This document shows, one piece after another, positions 1 through 8,657 of a DNA stretch of 64,000 nt. Source of the stretch: Parerythrobacter lutipelagi (GTDB lineage Bacteria > Pseudomonadota > Alphaproteobacteria > Sphingomonadales > Sphingomonadaceae). The stretch lies in assembly GCF_005434975.1 (NCBI RefSeq), contig NZ_SKCJ01000001.1, forward strand, positions 1,002,001 to 1,066,000. The letters are read 5' to 3'. The translations under genes and the position numbers were made by a program. How positions within the stretch are numbered: the stretch's first letter is position 1; every line of letters begins with the position of its first letter. The notes beneath the pieces are model-generated. The model did not search any database. It saw only the letters and a program-made list of their open reading frames with translations, and was not told the origin of the DNA.

Positions 1-118
1 AAGCGCTCCCAGTCCAGGCATTCGTTTATCGCCCTCTAGCTAGGGACGCATTCTACCTGTTGCAAATGAACGAGTGTTCGCTTTGTGCCTCGGGAGCTTT
101 CCGTGCGGCCCGGGCAAG

Positions 119-149
119 AAAAAAGCCCCGGCGGAAGAACCACCGGGGC
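119..149 (-). terminator. Strong intrinsic terminator, leftward
   Basis: Read on the minus strand, a 10-bp stem (GCCCCGGTGG with CCGCCGGGGC, one G-T wobble) closes a 5-base loop and is followed at once by six T residues (plus-strand A119-A124). This is a textbook rho-independent terminator. No convincing protein gene lies upstream on the same strand, so it probably ends a non-coding transcript. Confidence 0.8.
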
Positions 150-190
150 TGAAAGTCTTGGGAGAGGATGCCTAAAAGGCAGGGAGACAT

Positions 191-322
191 ATGCGAGCAC
201 GCAGAAAATTGTGCAAGTGCGAAAAGAACATTCCCTGTTGCATTTTTTGCAATCTACTGAACTGGCTGATATCAAGGGATAAAGTGCGATTTCAATCTCC
301 GGGACAGAGGGGGGTTGAGTGA
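191..322 (+). CDS. Possible 43-residue cysteine-rich small protein
   Basis: An ATG at 191 is preceded by GGGAG at 182-186 and opens a 43-codon frame with five cysteines within residues 8-20 (pattern CxC, then CCxxC) followed by a basic, serine-rich tail. Nothing about it was recognised. It overlaps the proposed antisense RNA and inverted repeats, its composition is unlike the neighbouring genes, and the spacing of the ribosome-binding site is short. It is listed because it is too short for ordinary gene callers; a chance ORF is the more likely explanation. Confidence 0.15.
   Translation: MRARRKLCKCEKNIPCCIFCNLLNWLISRDKVRFQSPGQRGVE
238..252. repeat. Inverted repeat TTGCA-N5-TGCAA
   Basis: TTGCA at 238-242 and TGCAA at 248-252 flank five T residues. 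It shares the TGCA core with the palindrome at 337-349 and may be a second weak operator for the same regulator upstream of scoA. Confidence 0.35.
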
Positions 323-336
323 AAGGAATCGATTGC

Positions 337-355
337 GCTGCATTGCAGCATTGCA
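337..355. promoter_or_regulatory. PhaR-like operator (CTGC-N3-GCAG) upstream of scoA
   Basis: GCTGCATTGCAGC at 337-349 is a perfect 13-bp palindrome; its core CTGC-ATT-GCAG matches the CTGC-N3/4-GCAG sites described for the polyhydroxybutyrate regulator PhaR of alphaproteobacteria. GCATTGCA occurs twice in tandem (340-347, 348-355). The site lies about 90 bp before scoA, whose product activates acetoacetate, a polyhydroxybutyrate breakdown product. Binding by PhaR is an inference. Confidence 0.45.
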
Positions 356-443
356 CGTCCGGATACGGCTCCCGCAGTTTTGGCTAAAGGGTGACAGGCT
401 CGCTAGCCCGGCCTAAAGACGCTGGAATCGACAGGGAGTAGTC

Positions 444-1163
444 ATGAACAAGCTTTATCCTGATGCAGCAGCCGCGCTTGAAGGCCTGTTGCATGATGAG
501 ATGCTGATAGCCGCAGGCGGTTTCGGCCTGTGCGGAATTCCAGAACGACTCCTCGATGCGATTCGCGATAGCGGCGTGAAGAACCTGACATTCGCCAGCA
601 ACAACGCCGGGATCGACAACGAAGGCATCGGGAAACTGCTGCGCACCCGACAAGTCCGGAAGATGATCAGTTCCTATGTCGGTGAAAACAAGGAATTCGA
701 ACGGCAGTTTTTGTCCGGCGAACTGGAGGTTGAATTCTGCCCGCAAGGAACCTTGGCCGAACGGATGCGCGCAGGCGGTGCCGGCATTCCGGGATTTTAC
801 ACCAGGACCGGCGTCGGTACACAGGTGGCCGAAGGCAAGGAAGTGAAGAGCTTCGACGGCGCCGGCGGCCCGGAAGACTACATCCTCGAACACGGAATTT
901 TTGCCGATCTGTCCATCGTGAAAGCCTGGAAGGCAGATGAAACCGGCAACCTGATGTTTCGCAAAACCGCGCGCAACTTCAACTTGCCGGCCGCAACTTG
1001 CGGCAAGACCTGCGTGGTTGAAGTCGAAGAAATCGTTCCGGCCGGCGCGCTCGATCCGGACTGCGTACATCTGCCTGGCGTCTATGTGCAGCGGATGATT
1101 GTCGGCGCACCGTATGACAAGCAGATCGAATTCCGCACGACGCGCGAGCGGGCAGAGGCCTGA
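444..1163 (+). CDS. scoA: 3-oxoacid CoA-transferase subunit A
   Basis: This is the 239-residue A subunit of succinyl-CoA:3-ketoacid (acetoacetate) CoA-transferase, which moves CoA from succinyl-CoA to acetoacetate in the cytoplasm. The glycine-rich AAGGFGLCGIPE motif at about residues 23-34 and the TFASNNAG segment are family hallmarks, and the length is normal for a stand-alone A subunit. GGGAG at 432-436 supports the ATG at 444. The B subunit scoB follows, but only after an unrelated lipoprotein gene (1171-2133), so the operon is interrupted though still co-directional. A PhaR-like palindrome lies upstream. Function is secure by family. Confidence 0.93.
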   Translation: MNKLYPDAAAALEGLLHDEMLIAAGGFGLCGIPERLLDAIRDSGVKNLTFASNNAGIDNEGIGKLLRTRQVRKMISSYVGENKEFERQFLSGELEVEFCPQGTLAERMRAGGAGIPGFYTRTGVGTQVAEGKEVKSFDGAGGPEDYILEHGIFADLSIVKAWKADETGNLMFRKTARNFNLPAATCGKTCVVEVEEIVPAGALDPDCVHLPGVYVQRMIVGAPYDKQIEFRTTRERAEA

Positions 1164-1170
1164 TCGGCCC

Positions 1171-2133
1171 ATGATGGAGAGGCCTTTTTTGCGTGTCGGC
1201 CTGTTGCTGGCGATGTCGGGCGTTCTATCCGGCTGTGTGGCGGCGGCCATTCCGGTTGTTGCCGGTGGCCTGATGATCGGCGGTCGGGGCGATGATGGTA
1301 GCTCGGACGACACGGAATCGAGCGCATCGGCACGGGTCGATACCCCGATCGAAACGGTTACTGATCGGGCAGCGGTAGAACCGGTTGCCAGCCCGGAACC
1401 GGTTGGCGAACTTGCAGCCCTTCCCGATGATGAGCCGCCTCAGGGTGTGCGGCCCGAAGATGGCATCGACGGACTTGCCGACGGCGCCGCAGAGCCGGTC
1501 GATACACCGCTGCGCGCCGTAGCTGTCGCAATCCCGGAAGCTTCGCAGTCAGGTGGCCGCCCGGCCCTGTCGTTGCGCGCTTATGATTCGTTCTATTCCT
1601 ATGTCGATTCGCAGGCGCGCCGCGACCCAGTCGAACGGCCTCGTGAGTCCGCTCTGCTGACATCGCCCGGAACGCTTCGCCCGGACCGGACGGAATGCAG
1701 CATCCGCCCGCCTGCGGTGTTGATCGATCTCGATCCGGGAGACGGAATGTTCGATCATGCAGTGAGTCCGGCACAAAACAACGCTCTGAGCCAGATGCTG
1801 GCTGCAATGCGGATGCAGGATATTGAAATCTTCTGGATTTCGTCGGTGCCCGCGGTTCAGGCCGGGGCGGTACGGCAGACGCTGGCTGCAAGCGGGCTCG
1901 ATCCCAAGGGTGACGACAACCTGCTGCTTATGCGCAATGGCGAGGACCGCAAACAGGAGCGGCGCCGCGATCTGGACGAGACACATTGTCTTGTCGCCAT
2001 TGCCGGCGACACGCGCGCCGATTTTGATGAACTCTACGCCTATCTCAAGGACCGCAGCACCGCGCAGCCGCTCGAAGAGCTGGTTGGCGCCGGCTGGTTC
2101 CTCACCCCACTCCCGATTGAGCAAGGACAATAA
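1171..2133 (+). CDS. HAD acid-phosphatase-like lipoprotein
   Basis: This 320-residue protein starts at ATG 1171, 8 bp after scoA (1174 is possible). It has a lipoprotein signal peptide ending in the lipobox VLSGC near residue 22, then a long acidic Pro/Ala-rich linker. The C-terminal ~150 residues resemble the P4/class B acid phosphatase branch of the HAD superfamily: VLIDLDPGD as motif I, FWISSV as motif II, a basic stretch before RDLD, and [12 protein letters not shown] as motif IV. The residue normally T or V after DxD is replaced, so catalytic competence is uncertain. It is probably anchored to the periplasmic face of a membrane. Its position between scoA and scoB is unusual. Confidence 0.7.
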   Translation: MMERPFLRVGLLLAMSGVLSGCVAAAIPVVAGGLMIGGRGDDGSSDDTESSASARVDTPIETVTDRAAVEPVASPEPVGELAALPDDEPPQGVRPEDGIDGLADGAAEPVDTPLRAVAVAIPEASQSGGRPALSLRAYDSFYSYVDSQARRDPVERPRESALLTSPGTLRPDRTECSIRPPAVLIDLDPGDGMFDHAVSPAQNNALSQMLAAMRMQDIEIFWISSVPAVQAGAVRQTLAASGLDPKGDDNLLLMRNGEDRKQERRRDLDETHCLVAIAGDTRADFDELYAYLKDRSTAQPLEELVGAGWFLTPLPIEQGQ

Positions 2134-2137
2134 CACC

Positions 2138-2773
2138 ATGCCCTGGACCCGTGACGATATGGCCGCCCGCGCCGCGAAGGAATTGCAGGACGGTTATTAT
2201 GTGAACCTCGGGATCGGCATCCCGACGCTTGTGGCGAACCATATTCCGGATGGCATGGATGTTACACTCCAGAGCGAAAACGGAATGCTCGGCATCGGCC
2301 CGTTCCCCTATGACGATGAAGTCGATCCGGACCTGATCAATGCGGGTAAACAAACCATCAGTGAATTACCGCACAGCGCCTATTTCGACAGCGCGGCAAG
2401 CTTCGCCATGATCCGCGGCGGCCACATCGACCTGACCGTGCTGGGCGCGATGGAAGTGGCCGAGAACGGCGACATCGCCAACTGGATGATCCCCGGCAAA
2501 ATGATCAAGGGCATGGGCGGCGCAATGGACCTTGTCGCCGGGGTCAAGAAGATCATCGTGGTCATGGATCACACCAGCAAGGCAGGCGATCCGAAATTCA
2601 TCCCGCACTGCACGCTTCCGCTGACCGGGCAGAATGTTGTCGATATGATCATCACCAATCTGGCGGTGTTCCACCGGCCCGATCACACCAGCCCGTTCAA
2701 GCTGATCGAACTGGCTCCCGATGTTTCGGCGGATGAAGTCGCCGCGAAGACCACCGCGCATTACGTCAGCTAG
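2138..2773 (+). CDS. scoB: 3-oxoacid CoA-transferase subunit B
   Basis: The 211-residue B subunit pairs with ScoA and carries the catalytic glutamate of family I CoA-transferases within the SENGMLG motif (about residue 47). NLGIGIPT near residue 26 and [14 protein letters not shown] are further family signatures. ATG 2138 is preceded by AAGGACA and lies 4 bp after the lipoprotein stop, so the three genes are probably co-transcribed. A much longer frame open upstream is a shadow of the lipoprotein gene. Confidence 0.94.
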   Translation: MPWTRDDMAARAAKELQDGYYVNLGIGIPTLVANHIPDGMDVTLQSENGMLGIGPFPYDDEVDPDLINAGKQTISELPHSAYFDSAASFAMIRGGHIDLTVLGAMEVAENGDIANWMIPGKMIKGMGGAMDLVAGVKKIIVVMDHTSKAGDPKFIPHCTLPLTGQNVVDMIITNLAVFHRPDHTSPFKLIELAPDVSADEVAAKTTAHYVS

Positions 2774-2774
2774 T

Positions 2775-3923
2775 GTGGCCGGTGCTGCGCTGAACACGCC
2801 GCTGCACGGCCTGCGCGTGGTCGAACTCGCGCGCGTTTTGGCCGGACCTTTCGCCGGACAAATCTTCGCCGATCTCGGCGCAGAGGTGATCAAGGTCGAG
2901 AGCCCTGATGGAGACGGAACCCGGCAATGGGGTCCGCCATGGATTACCCGCGACAACGGTGATCGGGAAGCGGCCTATTACCACGCCTGCAACCGGGGAA
3001 AGCGCAGCGTGGTCGCCGATTTCAACGTGGAGGAGGATTTGGCGCGTGTGCGTCAAATCTGCTCCACCGCCGATGTCGTGATCGAAAACTTCAAGCCGGG
3101 TGCGCTGGAGAAATACGGCCTCGACTACGACAGCCTGGCCGAGAATGCAGACAGGCTGATTTATTGTTCGATCTCCGGCTTCGGGCAGGACGGACCACGG
3201 CGAAATGAGCCGGGGTACGACTTTGTTGTCCAGGCCATGAGCGGACTGATGTCGATTACCGGAGAGCCGGAGGGCGAGCCGATGAAATCGGGCGTGTCGA
3301 TGTCGGACCTCGCATGCGGGCTCTGGTCGGCCAACGCCATCCAGGCGGCACTGTTGATGCGTGAGCGGACCGGCAGGGGCCAATGGATCGATATGTCGCT
3401 GCTCGATTGTTCCGTTGGGCTACTTGCCAATCAGGCGACGAGTTATTTTGCGACCGGTCTAAACCCCCCGCGCAAAGGCAATGCTCATGCACAAGTCGTG
3501 CCTTACGGGGTGTTCGAGGTTAGCGACGGCGCTGTGGTGCTGGCCCCAGCCAACGACCGGCTTTTCGTCAGGCTCATGCGGGTGCTCAAACGAGATGATC
3601 TCGGCTCGGATGCGCGCTTGCAAGACAACGCGGGCCGGATCGAGCACCGGGACTGGCTCGAATCGGAGATCACCCGCGAGGTCATCTGCTGGACAAGTAA
3701 AGCGTTGCTGGAAGCCTGTCGCACGGCCGGCGTTCCGGCTGGACCGATCCACGATCTCGAGAACGTCTTCGCTGACCCACAAGTCATGGCGCGCGAAATG
3801 GCCGTAGAGGCTGAAGGCATCACAGGTGTGCGTAGCCCATTCCGCTTTTCAAATGCAGAACTGGCGCTTGGCGAGCCGTCGCCGCGGCTCGGACAGCATG
3901 ACTGGCCGGACTGGCAAAATTGA
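2775..3923 (+). CDS. CaiB/BaiF family CoA-transferase (family III)
   Basis: A 382-residue family III CoA-transferase, cytoplasmic, moving CoA between carboxylic acids. Visible features are the N-terminal LHGLRVVELARVLAGPFAG segment, DLGAEVIKVE, NRGKRS, and EPGYDFVVQAMSG containing the probable catalytic aspartate near residue 149. The GTG at 2775, two bases after the scoB stop, gives an N-terminus matching the family; an ATG at 2721 inside scoB would add 18 unmatched residues. It is likely in one operon with scoAB, suggesting a role in organic-acid or fatty-acid CoA activation. The substrate cannot be told from sequence. Confidence 0.88.
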   Translation: MAGAALNTPLHGLRVVELARVLAGPFAGQIFADLGAEVIKVESPDGDGTRQWGPPWITRDNGDREAAYYHACNRGKRSVVADFNVEEDLARVRQICSTADVVIENFKPGALEKYGLDYDSLAENADRLIYCSISGFGQDGPRRNEPGYDFVVQAMSGLMSITGEPEGEPMKSGVSMSDLACGLWSANAIQAALLMRERTGRGQWIDMSLLDCSVGLLANQATSYFATGLNPPRKGNAHAQVVPYGVFEVSDGAVVLAPANDRLFVRLMRVLKRDDLGSDARLQDNAGRIEHRDWLESEITREVICWTSKALLEACRTAGVPAGPIHDLENVFADPQVMAREMAVEAEGITGVRSPFRFSNAELALGEPSPRLGQHDWPDWQN

Positions 3924-3963
3924 TCGCACGGTTGCGCGCTTGACAGCGACTTGAAATCGCGTA

Positions 3964-3981
3964 TTTCTGTTTTGACAGAAA
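3964..3981. promoter_or_regulatory. Palindromic operator TTTCTGT-N4-ACAGAAA
   Basis: A perfect 7-bp inverted repeat ends 11 bp before the GbsR-type regulator start at 3993. The TTTCTGT half-site recurs at 4585 upstream of the adjacent membrane protein, which suggests autoregulation plus control of the neighbour. Confidence 0.55.
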
Positions 3982-3992
3982 TTGGTGACAGA

Positions 3993-4535
3993 ATGAGCGT
4001 TTTCGATATCCCTGAAGCCCGTGCCTTCATTCTTCATTGGGGTGAGATGGGAACACATTGGGGGGTCAATCGCTCCGTCGCGCAGATCCACGCGCTGCTC
4101 TATCTCTCCGATCGCCCGTTGCATGCCGAGGAAATTTGCGAAACACTCGGCCTCGCCCGGTCGAATGTGTCGAACGGTGTGAAGGAACTGCAGGGCTACG
4201 GGATTGTCCGGCGCACCCATATCGAGGGCGACCGGCGGGACCATTTCACCGCAGAGACTGACTTGTGGGAAATGCTCACGCGGATCGTTTCCGAACGCAA
4301 GCGCCGCGAGATCGACCCCACCATTGAAGCGCTCCAGCGGCTAAGCGCGGACATGGTCGGGCGCACTGACGTTCCTGCGCACGTCCGCGATCGGATCGGC
4401 CGAATGCACGAGTTCATTGGCACTCTCGGCAGCTGGTATGATGATGTTCGCGCACTGCCCAAAACGACTCTGATCACTCTCATGAAGCTCGGCAGCAAAG
4501 TCGCCCGCTTCATTCCCGGCAAGGCCAAAGACTAA
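3993..4535 (+). CDS. GbsR/MarR family transcriptional regulator
   Basis: A 180-residue winged-helix regulator of the GbsR branch of MarR proteins. The pattern is an N-terminal helix (FILHWGEMGTHWGVNRSVAQ), a winged HTH (LHAEEICETLGLARSNVSNG as recognition region, then GIVRRTHIEGDRRDHFTAE as wing), and a helical C-terminal dimerisation part. ATG 3993 is preferred over the ATG at 3951, which would place the palindrome 3964-3981 inside the coding region. A site sharing the same half-site precedes the next gene, so this protein probably represses itself and that gene. The effector is unknown. Confidence 0.85.
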   Translation: MSVFDIPEARAFILHWGEMGTHWGVNRSVAQIHALLYLSDRPLHAEEICETLGLARSNVSNGVKELQGYGIVRRTHIEGDRRDHFTAETDLWEMLTRIVSERKRREIDPTIEALQRLSADMVGRTDVPAHVRDRIGRMHEFIGTLGSWYDDVRALPKTTLITLMKLGSKVARFIPGKAKD

Positions 4536-4584
4536 ACCCCAAAGCAAGGAGGCGACAGACAAGAGAAAGACCCATGCCGCAATA

Positions 4585-4608
4585 TTTCTGTAATTCCCGA
4601 AATTACAG
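4585..4608. promoter_or_regulatory. Palindromic operator overlapping the RBS of the next gene
   Basis: CTGTAATT (4588-4595) and AATTACAG (4601-4608) form an 8-bp inverted repeat around five bases, extended left by TTT to give TTTCTGT as in the 3964 site. It runs into the AGGAG ribosome-binding site (4607-4611) of the gene starting at 4618, so an occupied site could block transcription or translation start. Confidence 0.55.
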
Positions 4609-4617
4609 GAGTTTGAT

Positions 4618-5016
4618 ATGTTCGTTTCAGCCATTTACGCCGCCTATCTCGCGATCAGTATCGGACTGACGATCTGGGTCGCCCGGACCCTCTCGAGCAA
4701 CGGCGAGATTTTCCTGATTGATTGCTTTGGTCACGATGGCGAACTTGCCCGTTCGACCAACCACTTGCTGGTCGTCGGCTTCTACCTCGTGAATCTCGGC
4801 TTCATTCTGCTCGCGCTGCAATTCGGCACGCCGCCAGAAACACTGCCGGAAGCGATCCGCTTCCTCTCCAGCAAAGTCGGGCTTGCCGTCATTGTCCTCG
4901 GCGCGATGCACTTCTTCAACATGAATGCGATTGCCAAATTCGGCCGCAAGGTCGGGGGCTGGCTGAATGAACAGAAGTGGGCAGCACAGGCTCGACCGGC
5001 CGAACGCCTCGAGTAG
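4618..5016 (+). CDS. Small three-helix membrane protein of unknown function
   Basis: A 132-residue inner-membrane protein with hydrophobic stretches at about residues 3-23, 48-68 and 86-106 and a short polar C-terminus. A conserved-looking polar loop, IDCFGHDGELARSTNHLL, sits between the first two helices. The start is supported by AGGAG at 4607-4611. It is co-directional with the GbsR-type regulator upstream and preceded by a matching operator, so it is the regulator's likeliest local target. No family was recognised. A terminator follows at 5050. Confidence 0.75.
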   Translation: MFVSAIYAAYLAISIGLTIWVARTLSSNGEIFLIDCFGHDGELARSTNHLLVVGFYLVNLGFILLALQFGTPPETLPEAIRFLSSKVGLAVIVLGAMHFFNMNAIAKFGRKVGGWLNEQKWAAQARPAERLE

Positions 5017-5049
5017 GGGTGTTTCTCGATTAAGAGGTACTGGGGAGTT

Positions 5050-5083
5050 GCGGGCGCCGCATGCGCTGGCGCCCGCTTTCTCT
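5050..5083 (+). terminator. Hairpin terminator between convergent genes
   Basis: GCGGGCGCC (5050-5058) pairs perfectly with GGCGCCCGC (5068-5076) and is followed by TTTCTCT. It ends transcription of the membrane-protein gene and could also stop read-through from metK on the other strand. Confidence 0.65.
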
Positions 5084-5092
5084 CCGGAAGCT

Positions 5093-6304
5093 TTAGTTCA
5101 AAGCAGCCTTCAGTTCTTCAACCAGATCGGTGCGCTCCCACGGGAAGGCATCGCCTTCGGGGGTGCGGCCGAAATGGCCGTAGGACGCGCTCTGGCGATA
5201 AATCGGCTTGTTAAGCCCCAAATGCGTACGGATCGCACGTGGGGTCAGTCCGCCAAGCTTATCGATTGAGCGGATAGCATCTTCCAGCTTGGCATCGTCA
5301 ACCGTGCCGGTGCCGTGGGTGTCGACATAGAGTGACAGCGGTTTGGACACGCCGATGGCATAGCTGAGCTGGATCGTGCACCGGGTAGCCAGGCCAGCGG
5401 CAACGATGTTCTTCGCCAGATAGCGGGTAATGTAAGCAGCCGAACGATCGACCTTGGTCGGGTCCTTGCCACTGAACGCACCACCGCCGTGTGGAGCAGC
5501 GCCGCCATAGGTATCGACGATGATCTTGCGCCCGGTCAGGCCCGCGTCCCCATCGGGACCGCCAATTTCAAACGTACCTGTCGGATTGATATGCCACTCG
5601 GTCTCGTCGGACACAAAGCCTGCCGGCAGGATCGCGTTGACCACGCCCTTAACATAGGCATGAAGCTCGGCTTCCTTGTCGCCCGTATCATAACCGGGCG
5701 CATGCTGGGTCGAGACGACCACTGCCGTGCAGGCGACAGGCTTGCCATTGTCGTAGCGAAGCGTGACCTGGCTCTTGCTGTCTGGCTCGAGGAAGGGCGC
5801 GGTGCCGTTCTTGCGGTCTGTTGCCAGCTGCGCGAGAATCTTGTGGCTGTAATCAATCGGCGCCGGCATCAGGTCAGGCGTTTCATCGCATGCATAGCCG
5901 AACATGATGCCCTGGTCGCCCGCACCTTCATCCTTGTTGCCGCTTGCATCGACGCCTTGCGCAATATGCGCGCTCTGGCCGTGCAAATGGTTTTCGAAGG
6001 TCAGCGTTTTCCAGTGAAAGCCATCCTGCTCGTAACCGATTTCGCGCACGATACCGCGAACAGTGTCTTCGATTTCCTGCTCAATACCGGGCGCCCATTC
6101 GCCGTCCTTGTCCATGATGCCATTGCCGCGAATTTCGCCGGCCAGCACCACGCGTTGTGTCGTCGTCAGCGTTTCGCAAGCGACGCGCGCCTCAGAATCT
6201 TTCGACAGGAAAAGATCGACGATAGCGTCGGAAATCTGGTCGGACACTTTGTCCGGATGGCCTTCGGAAACGCTTTCCGAAGTGAACAGGTAATTGCTGC
6301 GCAT
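5093..6304 (-). CDS. metK: S-adenosylmethionine synthetase
   Basis: A 403-residue cytoplasmic enzyme making S-adenosylmethionine from methionine and ATP. Signatures include [12 protein letters not shown] at the N-terminus, the hexapeptide [11 protein letters not shown] and [25 protein letters not shown]. The start at 6304 gives the family-typical [14 protein letters not shown]; the frame open further upstream is non-homologous. It lies 40 bp after the lnt stop and is probably part of the leftward series from hisS. No SAM or SAH riboswitch was seen in that gap. Confidence 0.96.
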   Translation of the reverse strand: MRSNYLFTSESVSEGHPDKVSDQISDAIVDLFLSKDSEARVACETLTTTQRVVLAGEIRGNGIMDKDGEWAPGIEQEIEDTVRGIVREIGYEQDGFHWKTLTFENHLHGQSAHIAQGVDASGNKDEGAGDQGIMFGYACDETPDLMPAPIDYSHKILAQLATDRKNGTAPFLEPDSKSQVTLRYDNGKPVACTAVVVSTQHAPGYDTGDKEAELHAYVKGVVNAILPAGFVSDETEWHINPTGTFEIGGPDGDAGLTGRKIIVDTYGGAAPHGGGAFSGKDPTKVDRSAAYITRYLAKNIVAAGLATRCTIQLSYAIGVSKPLSLYVDTHGTGTVDDAKLEDAIRSIDKLGGLTPRAIRTHLGLNKPIYRQSASYGHFGRTPEGDAFPWERTDLVEELKAALN

Positions 6305-6344
6305 GGGACCCCATATAAAGAAAGCTTTATGTCTGTCGCGCGGT

Positions 6345-7922
6345 CTAGCTTCCCTTCCGGCGTGTGGCAACCAGCGAAACGGCAATCAGGATCAGAGCCC
6401 AGCCGAGCGGCAACCAATTGCCCAGGCGGCTGAACGCTGTCGGCGCGCGGGCAGGGGGAACGGTTCCGTCGATCCGGTCACGCCGGTGCATGCCGATATG
6501 GCTGCGCACCACGCCGCGCGCGTCGATTACCGCGCTGATGCCGGTGGTGGTCGACCGGAGCACTGGAAGGCCTTCTTCAATAGCGCGGAGTCGCGCTTGC
6601 GCCAGATGCTGCGGCGGACCGAAACTGCCGAACCAGCCATCGTTCGACGGGTTGAAAAGGTAATCGGGCCGCATATCCGGATCGACTACCTGGCCAGAGA
6701 ACACGATTTCATAGCAGATCTGGATGCCCGCTTTTCCCCAGTCGCCAAGCTCCAGCGTTCGCGGACCGGGGCCGGGCAGGAAATCGATATTGCCGGCAAC
6801 CAGCCGCGTTGCACCGAGCGGCTCCAGCAGCCAACGCAGCGCGAGATACTCGCCGTAGGGAACCAGATGCGCCTTGTCGTAGCCTTCGCCGACGATGCGG
6901 CCTTCGCTGTCGATCGCGGTGACCGCATTGCGTGCCCCGACAAGTTTTTCGCCCTCGAATTCCAGATCGACCGCTCCGGTCAGCAAGAGGCTATCGTCAC
7001 CGATCGCCCGGCCGATACGCCGCCGTGCGAACGCCGGATCATCGCGAGGGGTCACGCCCTTGTAATAACGCAGCGGATAGCCGTCCTGAAGATAGTCGGG
7101 CACGCCGGACTCGGGCCACAGGACAAGCCGTGGTTCGGCTTCGGAACGGTTGACCGAGAGCAGCGCAATGCGTGCGAACTGCTCTTCAAACTTGCTTTGG
7201 TCGTTCAGTTCTTCCTGCCGCAGATCGGGCTGGACCAGAGTGAATGCAATAGTGCCCTCCTCGCCTTTGGGTGCAGGAAAATACATCGCCCCAGCCAACA
7301 CCGCGGCAAGAACCAGCATTGCCAGAACCCGCTTGCGGGCCAGTAATGTGCCAAGAGCAATCGCGATCAGGACAGACAGCGCGGACAGTGCATAGGTGCC
7401 AAGCCACGGCAACGCGGCCGCAATCCCTGGCCGATCCCACGGACCGAGCAGCATCAGGCCGAGCGGGTCCCAGGCATAACCGGTGAACACCCAGCTGCGC
7501 AGCCATTCGGAGATGGTCCAGCAACCGGCCAAGGCCACACCGAAGACGCCGAGGCCTGCCTTGCGCGCTATCAGATGAGCGCCAAGTGCAGCCAGCGCCG
7601 GGTAGACTGCCAGATAGAGCGACAGCAGCGGCACTGCGACCCAACCCAGAACGGCGGGCATTTCAGCCTGATAGGTAAAGGCAGTCGCGATCCAGTTGTT
7701 CGCCAGCGTGAAATGCGCGACGCCGAACAACCAGCCGAGGCTGAACGCGCGCTTCCAGGTCTTGGCCTGCCAGACAAGCCAAACAAAGCCCGCAACGCCG
7801 ATCAGCGCAAGCGGCCAGGCATGGATGGGAGGAAAGCCAAGCGCTGCAAGCAGGCCGAAAGCCATCGCCGCAATGCGCGGGTGACCGGCCAGCCACTGCA
7901 GAAGTGTATCTATACCGCCCAT
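6345..7922 (-). CDS. lnt: Apolipoprotein N-acyltransferase
   Basis: A polytopic inner-membrane enzyme that N-acylates the lipid-modified cysteine of lipoproteins. Several N-terminal membrane helices are followed by a nitrilase-type domain with the catalytic triad visible as glutamate in [11 protein letters not shown], lysine in [12 protein letters not shown] and cysteine in [11 protein letters not shown]; a last helix ends the protein. ATG 7922 (525 residues) is preferred over the in-frame GTG at 7946, which lacks a ribosome-binding site. It sits between the DUF4167 gene and metK on the same strand. Confidence 0.93.
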   Translation of the reverse strand: MGGIDTLLQWLAGHPRIAAMAFGLLAALGFPPIHAWPLALIGVAGFVWLVWQAKTWKRAFSLGWLFGVAHFTLANNWIATAFTYQAEMPAVLGWVAVPLLSLYLAVYPALAALGAHLIARKAGLGVFGVALAGCWTISEWLRSWVFTGYAWDPLGLMLLGPWDRPGIAAALPWLGTYALSALSVLIAIALGTLLARKRVLAMLVLAAVLAGAMYFPAPKGEEGTIAFTLVQPDLRQEELNDQSKFEEQFARIALLSVNRSEAEPRLVLWPESGVPDYLQDGYPLRYYKGVTPRDDPAFARRRIGRAIGDDSLLLTGAVDLEFEGEKLVGARNAVTAIDSEGRIVGEGYDKAHLVPYGEYLALRWLLEPLGATRLVAGNIDFLPGPGPRTLELGDWGKAGIQICYEIVFSGQVVDPDMRPDYLFNPSNDGWFGSFGPPQHLAQARLRAIEEGLPVLRSTTTGISAVIDARGVVRSHIGMHRRDRIDGTVPPARAPTAFSRLGNWLPLGWALILIAVSLVATRRKGS

Positions 7923-7969
7923 CGCGCCGACCTGTTCCGGCCTCACATCACGCGGTCGAGCATGTCCGC

Positions 7970-8644
7970 TCAGCCGACCGCTTCGACGGTTTCACCATCG
8001 GCGCTCGGCTTGCGTCGGCGCGGAGGAAGCTTGCGCTTGGGCTTTTCTTCTTCGGCCGAGCTGTCGCTGATCGAAGGTGGCAGCACTGAAGCGTCGATCT
8101 CGGTCGCGCTGTCCTTCTTGGACCTGGCTGCGCGCGGCTTGCGCGGCTTAGACGGCTTGGGCGCTTTCGGCTTTTCGCGATCTTCGTCATCGCCGCCCTG
8201 GCGCGAGAATGGATTCTCCCCGTCATCGGCGTCTTCGCCCTCGCGCCCACGCCTGGGCTGGAAATCCTGATCGTCACGACGATTGCGCGGATTGTGCCGG
8301 CCTTTGGCGCGACGATTGTCGTTGTCGTCCGCATCGCCATCATCGTCGCCGGAATCGCCGCGCTCGTCCTGGCGTTTGCCACGCGCTTCTTCCTGACGCG
8401 CCTTGTTGTCAGCGATTACGCGAAAATAGTGATCAGCGAATTGCAGGTAATATTCGGCCTGCACACGGTCGCCATGATGCTGCGCATCCTGCGCGAGCTT
8501 CTTGTACTTGTCGAGAAGCTGCGGCGCATTGCCGCGCGAACGGTTGTCGATCCGGTTGGCCGCGTTGCCGCCGCCCTGGTTACGGTTGCTGGTGTTGTTA
8601 CTGCGGCCACGGCCGCGGCGGTTGTTATTACGATTATTATTCAA
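7970..8644 (-). CDS. DUF4167 domain protein, probably RNA-associated
   Basis: A 224-residue protein with an Asn/Arg/Gly-rich N-terminus (NNNRNNNRRGRGRSNN), a conserved ~60-residue core (QLLDKYKKLAQDAQHHGDR, then AEYYLQFADHYFRVIADN) matching DUF4167, and a long charged Asp/Arg then Lys/Pro/Arg-rich disordered tail ending in a basic KRKLPPRRRKP block. A TTG start at 8644 is chosen because GGAAGAG lies 6 bases upstream and no ATG gives a sensible N-terminus. The gene characteristically follows prfA-prmC in alphaproteobacteria. The basic low-complexity ends suggest nucleic-acid or ribosome binding, which is an inference. Confidence 0.85.
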   Translation of the reverse strand: MNNNRNNNRRGRGRSNNTSNRNQGGGNAANRIDNRSRGNAPQLLDKYKKLAQDAQHHGDRVQAEYYLQFADHYFRVIADNKARQEEARGKRQDERGDSGDDDGDADDNDNRRAKGRHNPRNRRDDQDFQPRRGREGEDADDGENPFSRQGGDDEDREKPKAPKPSKPRKPRAARSKKDSATEIDASVLPPSISDSSAEEEKPKRKLPPRRRKPSADGETVEAVG

Positions 8645-8650
8645 GGAATA

Positions 8651-8657
8651 CTCTTCC
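8651..8657 (-). promoter_or_regulatory. Ribosome-binding site fixing a TTG start
   Basis: GGAAGAG on the minus strand is placed six bases before the TTG at 8644. It decides the start of the DUF4167 gene and rejects a 50-residue N-terminal extension. Confidence 0.7.

Larger units (their letters stand above)
119..260 (-). ncRNA. Candidate small RNA ending at the 119-149 terminator
   Basis: Inferred only from signals. The leftward terminator at 119-149 has no plausible minus-strand coding sequence before it; the one long minus ORF runs straight through the hairpin. A possible promoter lies at 266-295 (TTGAAA, 18 bases, TATCAG on the minus strand), which would give a transcript of about 140 nt. 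The -10 element is weak. The transcript would lie divergent to scoA. No known RNA family was recognised. Confidence 0.3.

Noticed and set aside
384-1313. A 309-codon minus-strand frame opposite scoA
   Set aside because: Shadow of scoA and the lipoprotein gene; no ribosome-binding site or recognisable domain.
6305-6344. Possible SAM/SAH riboswitch before metK
   Set aside because: The gap after lnt is only 40 bp and holds just a small ATAAAG/CTTTAT hairpin, too short for a known SAM riboswitch.
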